Below are positions 1 through 11,178 of a stretch of 42,272 bases of DNA, in pieces. Source of the DNA: CAVPMN01 sp963706425 (lineage in GTDB: Bacteria > Actinomycetota > Acidimicrobiia > Acidimicrobiales > Acidimicrobilacustridaceae); the NCBI GenBank assembly GCA_963706425.1, contig CAVPMN010000021.1, forward strand, positions 1 through 42,272. Reading direction: 5' to 3'. The notes beneath the pieces were generated by a model, which was given only the letters and a program-made list of their open reading frames with translations, made no database searches and had not been told where the DNA came from. A program made the position numbers and the translations under genes. Numbering within the stretch: position 1 is the first letter of the stretch; each line of letters begins with the position of its first letter.

Positions 1-1379
1 ATCATCAATCAGTACGCGTGCATTTCATCGATCGCCGAGTTCTTCGGAGTGATGCTGACAGCGGCGCCATCGGCAGACGTCGGCCTGGTTCGGCGCTCAA
101 CGATCCCATCTTCACGAACTCACCCACCCGTCCGAAGACGGCGGCTCCCGATGCAACAGTGATGCCAGCAGCCGCTACCAAGGTACCGTCGCGAACGCTC
201 GGCGCCTGACCGCGCCGCTCTCGGTGCTCATCAACCGCACCCACATCTCCCCGCTGCTCGATCGCCGCCGAGCGCTCATTAACTCGGCCCTTCCGTGTTT
301 CGAGCGCCTGGCTGCGTCGGCGGTCAACGTCGGGCACGAAGATAGAGCGCCAGCACCAGCATAGCGCTGCACGTCGACGCCGTCGGCGTCATCAGGCGCG
401 CCAATACGTCGTCTCGCACCGTTCATCACTGCGGTCGGCGACCCAGGTCGCCGGCTGGAGCGTGCAGCATCGACCCTCGCCTTTCCCACACTGTCGACGT
501 TCCAGGGTCGGTACCAGCTCGATCCAGGCCGCCCGCGTCTCGTCGTCGACCACGTTTCGTTGCAGGAGGCGCGCCCGACAGCAGGGCATGCTCGTAGACC
601 TGCGCGGCTTCCGGACCCCTGCGCGGTCGAGTTCGGTTGTCGCTCGTCTACCAGCGCGACCCGGTGTTGGTCGATCTGCGGGCTCGGTCACCAGCACGCC
701 CTGGCGTTTCCGTCTCGAGGCGATGGCCCGCAGGATCGTCACCCTCAGCGGGATCCGACCACGACCGCCGTCCATCGTCCCAAGCGCCCGCCATCGGCCG
801 GTTACCTGACGTGCTCAGCAGTTGCACCGCACGCCGATGGTCGCCCACGCGGTCGACACCGATCGCTTCATCGTCCCGGTGGTCGCCGCCGGCCCGTCGA
901 CCGACAGCTCGCCTCTTGTCGGTCAGGCCATGGGGCGCCTCGCCAGGGCCAAGCACTCCCGGCCCTGCTCGGCGATCTTGCTCGACACGAGACATCGACG
1001 CCGAGTGGCTCACCGTCGATGGGCCGACACCGCCTACGTCGACCAGTTGCGATTGCCGAGGCGGCAGAGTAGGTCGGACCGTTCCAGCTCCTCGGCGAGT
1101 CGACGATGTAGAGCGGCTTCACCGCCGAACGTGATGGTGTTCCCGTCGCTCACCGTCGTTCAGGTCCCCGTGCTCGAAGCGATGCGCGCCGGGCTTCCCG
1201 GTGGTGGCGTCCCACATCGCTTCATCGGTCGATTTGTCGGCGACGACAGGTGGTGACCGCGCCCGGTTCCGTAACAGCGGCTGGCGCGTGACCATGCCTG
1301 CGCGGCGACCAGCAGCAGATGAACAGCGTCTGGGCCGATCGGGCGACGGGCTCCGCTGGCTCGGCTTCGATGGCCGCGC
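1..1379. other. Unresolved stretch, indel-rich
   Basis: No gene could be assembled here. Short protein-like patches lie on the minus strand, for example one near 1085-1160 that reads TITFGGEAALYIVDSP, so the stretch probably continues the minus-strand polysaccharide operon. The frame changes every 50-150 bases. No promoter, repeat or RNA gene was recognised. Poor assembly quality at a contig edge is the simplest explanation. Confidence 0.4.
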
Positions 1380-2964
1380 GCTGATAGCGAGAGATCAACG
1401 GCACTTTGTGACCGCCAGCGCCACCATCCACCGCATGGCGGAACGCACCACGCCGAACGGATCAGCGAGGAACATGCTGAGCACGCCCGACTGGAGCACG
1501 CTCATGACCTGATAGGCAAGCAGCACCCCATGACGTGGCCAGGTAGTCGTCGATCTCGACGGCGTAGGCCGGCGGTACAAGGAAGAGCCTGTGCCAGGCC
1601 GATGCGACGATCAGGAACCCGTCCACCCGCACAAAGGCCTCCGCAGCAGCGACAGGTAGCAGATGGTCTCGAAGTCGAACGGGCTGATCGATCTCGTAGC
1701 GGCGGCCGACCTCGTTGGCCACGTCGTAGTCGCGGCTTCGACGGGTCGAGGAAACGGGGCACCGGCGCCGCGAGGCAGGTTGAGGTCGGTGTCGTCGCCG
1801 TCGTGGGGGTACGGTCGGGCACCCAGGTGCCGAGGTGGCCGAGCTGATCGCTCAGGTTCGCGAACCGATAGCCAGCGGAGTTCGGCCAGCACGCTGTCGT
1901 TCTCGTTGGCGACACGTCGTCGATCACCCGATCGAGGTAGTTCGACCAGGCTTCGGCACTCTTGCCCCTCGAGGGTCGGCGGCCCGCCGGTCGCTGCGAA
2001 ACTCGCTCTTCGAGAGGTTAGCGAGCACCAACACGGCCGTGGCGAGGACGAGCAACGCCCAGGGGATCCGGCGGCAGGTGCTGCGCGGCAGCCGAGCAGG
2101 AGATAGCCGGGGCGCGCCCTGATGGCAGCCGCCCGAGCCGAGCCCGGTGACCATGATCGCCAGCGCCACCCCCACCAGCCCGATGCGGTGGATCAGCGGC
2201 AGCGTGCCGCGGAACCAGGAAGAGTGCCAGCAGGGTGCCGCCGCCCACGCCGGCGAGGCGGACCAGCGTCGAGAGGCTGCCCGAGCGAGGCGTCGAGGCC
2301 GAGCACGCTGATCGACCACCGAGGCGACCACGGCCACGACGATGAGCACCCATGCCGCGGGTGATGGCGCTGTCGGTGCGGATGGGTCGCTCTTCGGTGA
2401 CCGTGCTCTCGGCGCGCTGCCACAACGCCCGTGACAGGACCACCGCGGTGGCGACCAGCACGCCGGTGGCGAGGGTGAGGAGGCGGAAGCCGGCGGTGCG
2501 CACCTCGACGGTGAAGATGTCCTTGTAGATGTCGGGCGGCACCGCCACCAACACCGCCGTGGTGACGTAGACGAGCTGCAGGCCGAGATAGAGCTGGAAG
2601 ACGGGAAGAACGGTGTGGTCGACACCGGCACCAGCCGCAGGCCGATGAGCGAGATGACGATGCACGCGAGGGCCCACAGGCCCGCGTCGAGTGGCAGCTC
2701 GGGGAAGTTGCGCACCAGCAACACGGCCATGACGCAGCCCGACAGGGCGGCGCCGGACACCCGCCAGTTCGGACGCAGCACCAGGGTGAGGGCCAACCAG
2801 ATGGCGGCGGTGACGGCCAGCGCAGACTCGACGCGTGCCGCTCCGAACCACAGGGCGATCAGGCCGGCGGCAGCCACGAGCACGAGGTAGGCGGCGTTGG
2901 TGAGGCCCTGCGACCCGTCGCGGCCTGGGTCGACGTCGGTGGGCGGGTGGTTGGTGGCGATCAC
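1380..2964 (-). CDS. Wzy-like polysaccharide polymerase (frameshifted)
   Basis: Polytopic membrane protein, probably an O-antigen/exopolysaccharide polymerase acting on lipid-linked repeat units in the cytoplasmic membrane. The N-terminal two thirds carry successive hydrophobic segments (LVLVAAAGLIALWFGAA; ALLVLATAVLVLANLSKSEF). The C-terminal third has an APVPRFLDPSKP stretch at about 1733-1768 that resembles the ALIPRFLWPDKP-type motif I associate with this polymerase family. A further membrane-like stretch (VMSVLQSGVLSMFLADPFG) follows. The GTG start at 2964 overlaps the TGA of the upstream glycosyltransferase (GTGA), suggesting translational coupling. At least five frame changes are present. 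The 3' end is uncertain: an open frame continues to about 1222. The polymerase call rests on hydrophobicity, the motif and the neighbours; a ligase or other membrane protein remains possible. Confidence 0.55.
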
Positions 2965-3840
2965 CGCTCGTGGTCCTCGGCCTGTTTGCTCTTCACGTCG
3001 ATGCACATCTCCTGCCAGGCCTCGAACAGCGACCGGTCGAAGCCGGGCCGGCCGTCGAGGAACCCGCCGAGCAGCACATAGGAGGTCACGAAGCGCACGG
3101 CCGGGCGGGCCGGCAAGCGATCGTAGACCTGGTGGCGGAGGATCTGTCGTAGGCGGGTGGGATCGCGCCGCAGGTCGAGCAGGCCGGTCGGGGCGGGCCC
3201 ACGTTCCACGCTCGCGGCGGCCTCGGCTTCAGGGTGGGAGTAGCGATCGTGCTCGGTGATCTGACGCGACCAGTCGTCGACGTCGTCGTGCTCGGCCGCC
3301 GTGTGGCGAGCGCGTCCGACCCGGACCGATGGTCGCAGGTCGAGGTGCTCGTTCACGGGCCGCTCGCCGTCACACACCACGTCAGAGCGGAAGAGGCGGG
3401 CCGGCCAGGTGCGACCGAATGCCCGCCGAAGCGTAGGACCCGCCCCTCGAACCACGTCGGCGGGGCAGGCGCGAGGTAGACATCGTCGGGGTGATCGGAG
3501 GTGGCTCGGGGATGCGGGCGTGCAGCTCGTCGGCCAGTTCGTCGTGCAGCCATTCGTCGGCGTCGATCGACACACCCAGCGCCGGGCCGAACGCTTCATC
3601 GAGGTGGTCGAGGGCCCAGTTGCGCTGACATCGGTTCGGACTCGAACGGATGAACGACCACGTCTCCGCGGTGCTGACGGGCGGTGGCGATGGTGTCGTC
3701 GGTGCCTTCCAGTTCGACCACGACGACGGCGTCGGTTGACCGCCCGCAGGCGGGTCGACAGCAGGCGACCGATCTTGCCCTGCTCGTCGAGGGTCAGGAT
3801 CCGACCGACCAGGGGCAGCCGATCGCGGGTCGAGGGCCAT
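2961..3840 (-). CDS. Glycosyltransferase family 2, WaaE-like (frameshifted)
   Basis: Cytoplasmic GT-A glycosyltransferase expected to add a sugar to the lipid-linked oligosaccharide. Read across frames, the N-terminus gives a GRILTLDEQGKIGR start, a middle with QRNWALDHLDEAFG followed by GVSIDADEWLHDELADEL (the acidic metal-binding region of this family), then a PTWFEGRVLRFGGH-like segment. The C-terminus reads RQILRHQVYDRLPARPAVRF and ends in FEAWQEMCIDVKSKQ. About 293 residues is a normal length. ATG at 3840 lies two bases after the stop of the oxidoreductase gene, and its own stop overlaps the GTG of the polymerase gene. Several indels disrupt it. The sugar specificity cannot be read from the sequence. 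Confidence 0.75.
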
Positions 3841-3842
3841 GA

Positions 3843-5970
3843 TCACGACCCCGAGAGCGCTTGCGCGGCTTCCAGCGTGGCGCGTCTCGACACCAGGGAG
3901 CGGTCGTTGGCGGAGGTGTCGTGCTACACACACCGCGTCGTCGAACACTCGCACCACGCTCGATGGCCCTTCTCCTAGCACGCGGATGACGTCGGTCTCC
4001 GTCGAGCACGACCGGACCGGTAGTCCTCGACGGCGCGGCCGGTTGCGTCCCGAGCACCTCGAGGCGCTCCTGTCGACCCGCAGGTCGACCACCGGCCACG
4101 TAGGTGATCGAGCGCCACCGAGCCGTCGGCCAGCCAGCAGCACCGCCATGTCGCCGGCGGTGAGCAGGCTGGTCGCCCGGCTCGCCTCCGCCGACACCTC
4201 GACCACCGTCGGTGTGGCGCGACGATGGCTGCGCACGTGTCGATGAAGTGGCACACCTCGCCGAGCAGCCGGCCGCCGTGTCGGCGGTCGAGGCGTACCC
4301 AGTGCCCCACCGGCACCGCCCGGCGTGACCCGGTAGGTGATGGCGGGGGGGCGCGGCCACCTCGGCGAGGTGCTCGTTGACCAGCCGATAGGCTCGGAGT
4401 ACGCCGGTTTGAAGCCCCACGAAGAGCACGTGGGGCTTCTTCGACAAGGGCGGGCTCGGTCTCGGCGGAGCCGGCATCGTCGAGGGCGGTTGGCTTCTCG
4501 CCGGACACGTGTTCCCGGCGCGCAGCGCTCGAGCCGTCGCCGACCGCCTCACCATGCGGCGTGGCGATCGCGACCACCCCGACCGAGGGGTCGTCGATGA
4601 CCGCGTCGGCTCCCGACACCGCCTGCTCGACCCCGATCGCTCCGCCCGCCGTCGGACGCTCAGGCCCGGCGCGACGAGCCGCCCCAGCCGCTCGACCCGG
4701 CCTCGCGCAGGGCGGCTCGCAGGAGTCGTGCGGGCGGACGCGCCCCGCCCCCGAGGCCTAGTTCCAGGTGATCTCGTGCCAGTCGTCGGTACCGGCCCCC
4801 GTCGGCGGGTTGATAGACGATGGCCGCACGTCGGGCGCGGCGTCGCCGGCGTAGTCGAGGGCTACCGCCAGCGCCGGGCTGGTCGCCGCGTCTCGAGCAG
4901 CGTGTAGGCCGCGGAGCGTCGGCGATCGGATAGCGGTGGGTCACCAGGTCGGCCACACGCAGCAGCGCCCGACCCGAGCAGGTCGAGCGCGGCTTCGAGG
5001 TTGCGTCCCTCGGTCCAGCGCACGTAGCCGGCGGGGTAGTCGACCGCCCATTCCTCGTAGCTGGGGCTCGTAGCGGCCGGGCCCGTAGGAGCGGGCCACC
5101 TCGAGTCGAAGCTCGCGTTGTGTAGAAGGCGTTGCGTTCGAGGTCGACGCCGACGTCGCCGACGGCACGACCACGTCGGCCCGGTCTCGGCATCGATCCG
5201 GCACGGCCCGGATGATGCGACTGTCGCCCGATGCGCCGGCCACGATGAGCACGGCATCAGCGCCGCGTCCCCGGGACCAGTCGAGGATGAGCGCGGTGGT
5301 GTCGTCGCCCTGTTCGCCGGTGCCCGGTGGCACCGGCAGCGACGGCACGTTCGACCGCGCCGGGTTGACGTCGATGCCGAAGACATCGCAACCGGCGGCC
5401 AGCAGCGATACGGCTCGCCAGTTGCCCGACCAGCCGAGTCCGACGACGACCACCTTGGCGCCCACGTCGACGCTGGCCAGACGGAACCCGTGCAGCGCGA
5501 TGGCGACAACGTGGCGAACGCTGCGTGGTCGGCTGCTACTCCCTCGGGCACGGCGGCAACCAGCGCCGCGGGACCACCTGATATTCAGCGTGGCAGGCGT
5601 AGCCGCTACCGGCGGTGGCGACGAGTTGCCCGGGACGAATGCCCCGACCGCAGTCGCCGACCTCGACCACTTCGCCCACGCCCGAGTAGCCGAGCAGCAG
5701 ATCGTCGTCGAGGCGGACGCGGACCGGCTCGATGGTGGACCGCAGCCCCTCGACTTCCGGGCCTTGCCACCACCTGTCGCACCAGGTCTGGCCGGGCTCG
5801 AGCCTTGTCGAGCAGACTCGACCTGGCCAGTTGGGTGGCGAAGCGCTCGGTGCCGGGAGAGATGATCGTCGCCGGGTGCGGACCAGCACCTCGGTGGGGG
5901 AGATGGTGGGCCGCGGCACGTCGACGACCCGCACCGGCCCACCCGACACCGCCTGCACCACCTGCTTCAT
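3843..5970 (-). CDS. Two-domain oxidoreductase: zinc-type alcohol dehydrogenase plus Gfo/Idh/MocA (frameshifted)
   Basis: Fusion of an N-terminal medium-chain (alcohol dehydrogenase-like) domain with a C-terminal Gfo/Idh/MocA dehydrogenase domain, a pairing I know from polysaccharide clusters. The N-terminus reads MKQVVQAVSGGPVRVVDVPR, then LGYSGVGEVVEVGD, and a nucleotide-binding patch GAKVVVVGLGWSGN. The C-terminal half reads DPSVGVVAIATPHGE, then GHWVRLDRRHGGRLLGEVCH and FIDTCAAIV, typical of Gfo/Idh proteins. The last residues are RRATLEAAQALSGS. About 709 residues fits the family. The ATG at 5970 has a GGGGAG ribosome binding site five bases upstream. It probably modifies a nucleotide-linked or lipid-linked sugar; the substrate is unknown. 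Several indels are present, including one near the domain junction. Confidence 0.75.
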
Positions 5971-6071
5971 GTGCTCCCCTTGTCGGACCGGCCGTGGGCG
6001 TCGTGCCACACGCCGAGACAGGCCAGTGCCCGCACGCGGCGAGCGCCGAGTCGACCCGACCGGTCGATGCG

Positions 6072-7887
6072 TCAGCGTAGATCCGCCGGGCCGCCGGCTC
6101 GGGTGACGAGCCCGGCGTCGGCGGCGGCCTCGATGCGCTCCTGGATGTCGGCGGAGTCGGGCCCCCGCATCCACTGCCGCACGGGTCCGCCGAAGCCGGT
6201 CTTGGCCCGATCGATCACCGCGTCGGGCACCAGGCCGCGAGCCGCACGGCGGAGGGGCACCTTGCCCACCCCGCGGTCGACGAGGTGGGTCGGATCGGTG
6301 GCGAACACCGAGTGGACCAGGCGCTCGTCGAGCACGGCACGCGCACCTCGATGCCCGACGCCATCGACGCCCGATCGACGTAGGCCAGGTTGAGGTTGGG
6401 CAGGAACTGGCTGCGGTCGAAGCGCAGGGCGTCGCCGAGTGAGGTATCGGCCAGACGGCGTGGTCAGGGCGTCGAGTGACTCGTGGGCGGCAGTCGCCGC
6501 GCCAGGCATGAGGATCTCGAGCTCGGCGGTGGTTAGCTGGCTCATCATGCGCCAGTAGTGAGGAGTGCGGCAGTCGCCGATCGCCCGCAGCGAGCTTCTG
6601 GACGTTGCGCCGCAGGCCGTAGCCCGGGCCCGATCGACCCCCGCGCAGCTGGTTGGCCCCAGCCGCGAGCGCGCCGTGTGGCGAACGGGGCGGCCGACGG
6701 CTCGTACGCGGTGGCGAGGGCCAGGTGGCGCGGATAGCCGGCGAAGAGCTCCTCGCCACCGACGCCGCTCAACAGCACCTTGTTGGGGCTGGCCGGACGC
6801 GGGTGCCACAGCGTGAGCGCCGCCGGGTCGGCCACCGGGTCGTCGAAGTGCGGGGCCGCACGGTCGGCGCACGTCGAGCGCTCGCCGGGGCTCGCCGCTG
6901 ATCTCGACCTCGGTGAGGTCGGTACGGTCGTCGGATCGCGCCACCTGCCGGGCGAACTCGAGGTCGTCGGGCACCATCTCGAGCCGTTGGCTGGCGGCGT
7001 CGTAGCCCGCCGTGAGCGCAGCTACCGGCGGCTCGCCCGACTCCGGCCGCGCACCATGCACGACAGGAGCAGCGTCGAGTCGAGTCCGCCGGAGAGCAGC
7101 ATGCCGACGGGAACATCCGAGAGCAGCTGTGCCGCGTGTCGCCGCGCACACGCCGTCGGCCAGGCGGTCGGGTCGAGCTCCGCCGCACCGCGACTGGCCA
7201 TCACCGGTGGAGCCGACCAGTACGGTCGACACGGAGACCTTGCCCGACCTCGAACAAGGGCGCCGGCCGGGCTCGAGCTTGTCGATGCGCGCCCACGGCG
7301 TGCGGGGATGAGGGATCCACAGCAGCGTGAGGTACTGGCCCAGCGCAAGGTGGTCGAGCTGATCACCGAGCGCAGGTCGCAGACGCGAGCAGCGCTCGAG
7401 GCGTCGAACCGGCGACCAAGGTGTCACCGTCGAGTCCCCAGTAGAGGGGCTTCACCGCCGAGTCCGTCACGCGCCAGCAGGACCCGCCCGCGGCGCTCGT
7501 CGACCAGGGCGAACGAGAAGATGCCTTCGATGCGCTCGAGCACCTGATCGCCCCAGGCCTGCCAACCCGGAGGAGGACCTCGGTGTCGCTGTGGGATCGG
7601 AAGGACATCCCGAGCGGAGCGCAGTTCGTCGCGTAGGGCCGGCGAGTTGTAGATCTCGCCGTTGTACGCGCAGCGCGATGCCCGCCTCGTCGTCGACCAT
7701 CGGTTGGGCACCGTGGTGCGGACAGGTCGATGATCGACAGCCGGCGGTGCGCGAGGCCGCCTGGCATCGCTCCCGTGAGCTGATGGACACCTGAGTCGTC
7801 GGGGCCACGCGTGGCGACAGCATCGCCCGCGGCGCGCAGTCGGTCGTCGCCCACGGCCTCGCCGAAGATGCCCGCCCACCCGCACAT
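6072..7887 (-). CDS. asnB: Asparagine synthase (glutamine-hydrolysing), polysaccharide-cluster type (frameshifted)
   Basis: ATP-dependent amidotransferase of the AsnB family. The start MCGWAGIF puts the nucleophile Cys at residue 2 of an N-terminal class II glutamine amidotransferase domain, with RGPDDSGVHQL and LAHRRLSIIDLS following. The C-terminal synthetase domain has the pyrophosphate-binding SGGLDST motif near 7075 and VGGEELFAGYPRH near 6745, where the family usually has GGDELF. About 605 residues is the usual size. The ATG at 7887 overlaps the upstream stop as TGATG. In surface-polysaccharide clusters such proteins may amidate a uronic acid or other carboxylate rather than make free asparagine; that is inference from context. 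At least five frame changes are present. Confidence 0.85.
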
Positions 7888-8784
7888 CAGGCGCCTCGCA
7901 TCATGCAGTGCTTCGGCGCGGATGCCCTCGGCGAACTCCGCGGGGGTCGAAGTCGAGATCGGCGGGCCTCGTCGATGTCGACCGCCTTGTCCTCGGCGAG
8001 CCTGGCGATCTGCTCGGAGCTGATCCGCGGTCGCTTCGACGCCCGTTCGTAGAGGCGGACGGCGGCGACCGTCGGTCGCAGCGGGACGCGGCACGACGAC
8101 CGGTTCGCGGCCCACAGCGGCCGCCGGCGTCGGCAACGATCTGGCGCAGGAGGGTGTGCCGTGGGGCCGGCGAGGTCGTACGCCCGGCCGATGGTCGCGG
8201 GGCCGGTCAGAGCGCGGCCGCAATGGCGCGGCAAGGTCGTCGACGTGCACCGGCTGCTGCAGGCCCCGCCCTCCGCCGGGCAGCGGCACCGACCGGTGTT
8301 CGTCGGAGGAGCCGCAGCAGCCGAGCCATGTTCCGATCGTCGGGGCGGCCGTAGATCATCGTGGGACGCACGATCGTCCAGTCGAGCTGCTGGCGCACGA
8401 CCAGATCCTCGGCCGGCCAGCGTGGGCCGGGACGGCGACGGGAGTTCGTGAAGATCGACGTGGTCGAGACGAAGATCGCTCGGCTGCACTCCGTGCTCCT
8501 CGGCGGCGGCGACGATGGCCGGCGCGTGGCCGAAGCCCATCGACAGCGATGTTGACCAACGCATGCGGCTCCCGCCGATGCGAACGCCCGGTCGACCGTG
8601 GTCGGGTCGTCGAGATCGCCGGGTATCGGCTCGGCGCCGAGGGCCGTCACCACGTCGGCGGCTGCCGCGCTGCGAGCGAGTGCAGTCACGCGCCCGCCAC
8701 CGCGCCACCAGCAACGGCAGGCCGCGACGCGCCGAGGAATCCGCTGCCGCCCGTGACGAGCACGTTCGTCGGATCGTCGGTCAA
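7887..8784 (-). CDS. NAD-dependent epimerase/dehydratase, atypical SDR (frameshifted)
   Basis: Rossmann-fold sugar-nucleotide or lipid-linked sugar modifying enzyme. The N-terminus NVLVTGGSGFLGA has the glycine-rich NAD(P) motif. Later segments read RVTALARSA, FVSTTSIFT and QQLDWTIVRPTMIYGRPDDR. No clear Tyr-x3-Lys pair is visible; the region before WTIVRPTMIYG resembles NmrA-like atypical SDRs. The TTG start at 8784 overlaps the TGA of the glycosyltransferase gene (TTGA). The stop overlaps the ATG of asnB (TGATG), although the frame carrying the plausible C-terminus (EGIRAEALHDARR) is not the one with that stop, which implies an indel close to the 3' end. Activity and substrate are not determinable. 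Confidence 0.7.
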
Positions 8785-10019
8785 CGCGAGGCCTGGGGTC
8801 GGAGGAGGTCGAGCAGGATGCGGCGGTAGCGGCGGGCCAGCGGCGCGCGCCGAACTCGGCCTCGGCGTGCGCCCGGCCTGCCCGCTCCATCTCCTCGCGC
8901 CGGCCGGCGTCGCCTGCGACCGAGCGGATGGCCTCGGCCAGCGCCGCAGGATCGTCGGGTGGCACGACCAGACCACCGGCGTCGCGCAGCAGGTCGGCGG
9001 ACTCGCCTCGGAGCGCGCCGACGACCGCCCGGCCCGCGCCGAGGTACTCGAACATCTTCGACGGGATGAAGGTGGAGAACAGCGGCACGTCGCGCAGCGT
9101 GCACGAGGCAGAGGTCGGCGGCCGCCAGCAGGTCGGGCACGTCGTCGTGGGGGACGCCGACGGAACGTCACGTTGGTCGAGGCCGAGCTCGTCGGCGCGC
9201 GCAGACGACGCTGGCCTTGCCGCGCTCCCTCGCCGACGAGCACGACACGGATCGGCTCTCCGGCGAGCTTGTCGGCGGCCTCGACCACGTTGTCGAGGCC
9301 CTGGGACACGCCGTGGGCGCCGATGTAGAGGACCAGAGGTCTCGTCGGCGCCCACGCCGAGCTCGTCGCGGATCGCGAGCCGGTGGCGTCGTCGGACCGC
9401 GGAAGCGTTCGAGGTCGACGCCGTTGCGAATGGTGTGCACCTTCGCGCCCGGCACGCCCCGGCGCACCAGGTCGTCGCGGAAGCCCTCGGTCACCACCAC
9501 GACGCGTCGGCCGCCGCGTAGGCCGTCAGCTCGAGTCGTTCGAGGATGCGGATGACGTCGCGGTTGGTGAGCACGCCCAACTCGACGAAGATGGCCGGCC
9601 AGAGATCGCGTACGTCGATCACCAGCCGGGCCCGGCGCCGGCGGGCCAGCCACCAGGCCGAGAAGATCGAGAAGAAGGTCGGCGACGAGACCACCACCAC
9701 GTCGGCCGGTCCGACCCGCCGGCCTCCGAGCAATAGCCCCGAGACCATGAAGCTCAGGTGGCCGAGCGTCTTGCGGACGATGCCCTCGTTGGGCGTGGCG
9801 TACAGCCAGGTGCGCACCACCCGATGGCGGTCGACCCGCTCCTCGACGCGCAGTCGACCTCGATACTCGGAGGTACGACACCGGTCGGGTGGTTGGGCAT
9901 GCCGGTGAGCACGGTGACCACGTCGCCGTCAGCCGCCCAGGCCCGCGCCAGTGAGCCAGCCGGGCTTGTGGTGCTCCGATCTCCGGCGGGAAGTAGTGGG
10001 TGACGATCAGGATGCGCAC
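8781..10019 (-). CDS. Glycosyltransferase family 4 (frameshifted)
   Basis: GT-B fold cytoplasmic glycosyltransferase, about 412 residues. The N-terminal acceptor domain begins MRILIVTHYFPPEIGAPQAR. A central segment reads LVIDVRDLWPAIFVELGVL, typical of WbuB-like GT4 enzymes. The C-terminal domain carries GAKVHTIRNGVDLERF, SQGLDNVVEAADKLAGEP and IRVVLVGEG. The start is GTG at 10019, only three bases after the stop of the WecA-like gene, so the two are almost certainly co-transcribed. It likely adds the second sugar after the WecA-like enzyme primes undecaprenyl phosphate; this is inference from the pairing. Frame changes occur near 9300, 9500, 9850 and elsewhere. Confidence 0.8.
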
Positions 10020-10022
10020 GGC

Positions 10023-11123
10023 TCACGATGTGGTGCCGTCGGGCACCGACATCGGGCCGGAGGAGGCGCGCTCGGCGCCGTGGCTGCCCACGCGGCCTGG
10101 CCAGCCCAGCCGGCCCAGGCGACCCGAGTGGCGGCGGGCCAGCAGCGTGGGCAGCCAGAGGTAGCCGGCCAGCACCGCCACGATGGCGACGTCGGCGACC
10201 ACCCGGCCGGCGAGCGAGGGCGTGAGGCTCGCGAGGGAGAGGGCGACGCAGGCCGTCGAGAACCCGACGACCAGGAACGCGACGGCACCGTGCGACCAAC
10301 CGCGGTCGATGAGCCGCTGATACACGTGCTCGTGGTGCGACTCCCACCAGTTGGCGCCCCGCGCGATGCGCCGGCCGAGGGTGACGCTGGTGTCGGCCAG
10401 GTAGACGAACGCCGGTGCGAGGGCGGCTTCGGGAGGCACGTCGCTCACCAGCATCCCGAGGATCGCGAAGGCGATCCAGCCGCCGAGGAAGTAGCTGCCC
10501 GCGTCGCCGAGGAACACATGAGCCTTCGGGAAGTTGAACGGCAAGAACGCGAGGGCCGCGGCGGCCACGACCGCGCCGGAGAGGCTGACGAGCGGCACGT
10601 CCTCGATCGTGCCCACCACGACGAACGCCGCACCGGTGACGATCGTGTAGAGCGCCGAGATGCCGTTGATGCCGTCCATGAAGTTGAACACGTTGACGTA
10701 GCCCATCACCCACACGACGGCCGCGAGGGCGAGGACCACACACGCCCCCCAGGGCACCGACAGGTAGCGCAGGAGCCACGGTAGGCAGAGCAGGGCGCCG
10801 AGCAACTGCGCGCCGAGTCGGGGGAACACCTCGAGCGTGCGGAGGTCGTCGACCAGGCCGACCACGGCCAGGATCGCCACGGCGACGAGCAGGGTGGTGA
10901 GCGACGTGGCGTCGTCCCAGCCGCCGAGCATCACGCCTGCGATGGCCCCGATGGCCACGGCGATGCCGCCGCCCCGAAGCGTGCGCTCGTGATGCGAGGA
11001 GCGCTCGCTCGGTACGTCGTAGGCGTCGACGCGGCGCAGGATGGCGATCACGACGGGCAGCAACGCCAACGTGAGCGCGAACGACAGCGCAGCGGCCAAG
11101 AACACGACGCGATCGTACTGCAC
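10023..11123 (-). CDS. Undecaprenyl-phosphate sugar-1-phosphate transferase, WecA/WbpL family
   Basis: Integral membrane enzyme of the MraY/WecA superfamily that moves an N-acetylhexosamine-1-phosphate from a UDP-sugar to undecaprenyl phosphate, the priming step of polysaccharide assembly. The frame is intact at 366 residues and has about ten hydrophobic segments. Motifs include GLVDDLRTLE (Mg-binding DD), VFNFMDGINGIS (catalytic Asp region), VFLGDAGSYFLGG and SHHEHVYQRL (the basic cytoplasmic loop). The N-terminus carries VPSERSSHHERTLRGGG. It starts with GTG at 11123. It is one of the few intact long genes here and is the first gene of the minus-strand polysaccharide cluster, 55 bases below the acyl-CoA dehydrogenase stop. 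The exact sugar is unknown, so wecA is not assigned firmly. Confidence 0.88.
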   Translation of the reverse strand: MQYDRVVFLAAALSFALTLALLPVVIAILRRVDAYDVPSERSSHHERTLRGGGIAVAIGAIAGVMLGGWDDATSLTTLLVAVAILAVVGLVDDLRTLEVFPRLGAQLLGALLCLPWLLRYLSVPWGACVVLALAAVVWVMGYVNVFNFMDGINGISALYTIVTGAAFVVVGTIEDVPLVSLSGAVVAAAALAFLPFNFPKAHVFLGDAGSYFLGGWIAFAILGMLVSDVPPEAALAPAFVYLADTSVTLGRRIARGANWWESHHEHVYQRLIDRGWSHGAVAFLVVGFSTACVALSLASLTPSLAGRVVADVAIVAVLAGYLWLPTLLARRHSGRLGRLGWPGRVGSHGAERASSGPMSVPDGTTS

Positions 11124-11178
11124 GCGATCTCATCGCCGACGCTCGTCGGGCTGAGGGGCGCTTCACTCGTTGGGCAGC

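Noticed and set aside
1924..3006. Extended start of the polymerase at 3006 (MHRREEQTGRGPRAVIATNH)
   Set aside because: It would overlap the glycosyltransferase by 45 bases; the GTG at 2964 gives a 4-base overlap and begins before the first membrane segment.
7887..8289. Epimerase-asparagine synthase fusion (EALHDARRLMCGWAGIF reads through)
   Set aside because: AsnB needs Cys at position 2 as its free N-terminal nucleophile, and a TGATG overlap exists at the junction; the read-through is best explained by an indel.
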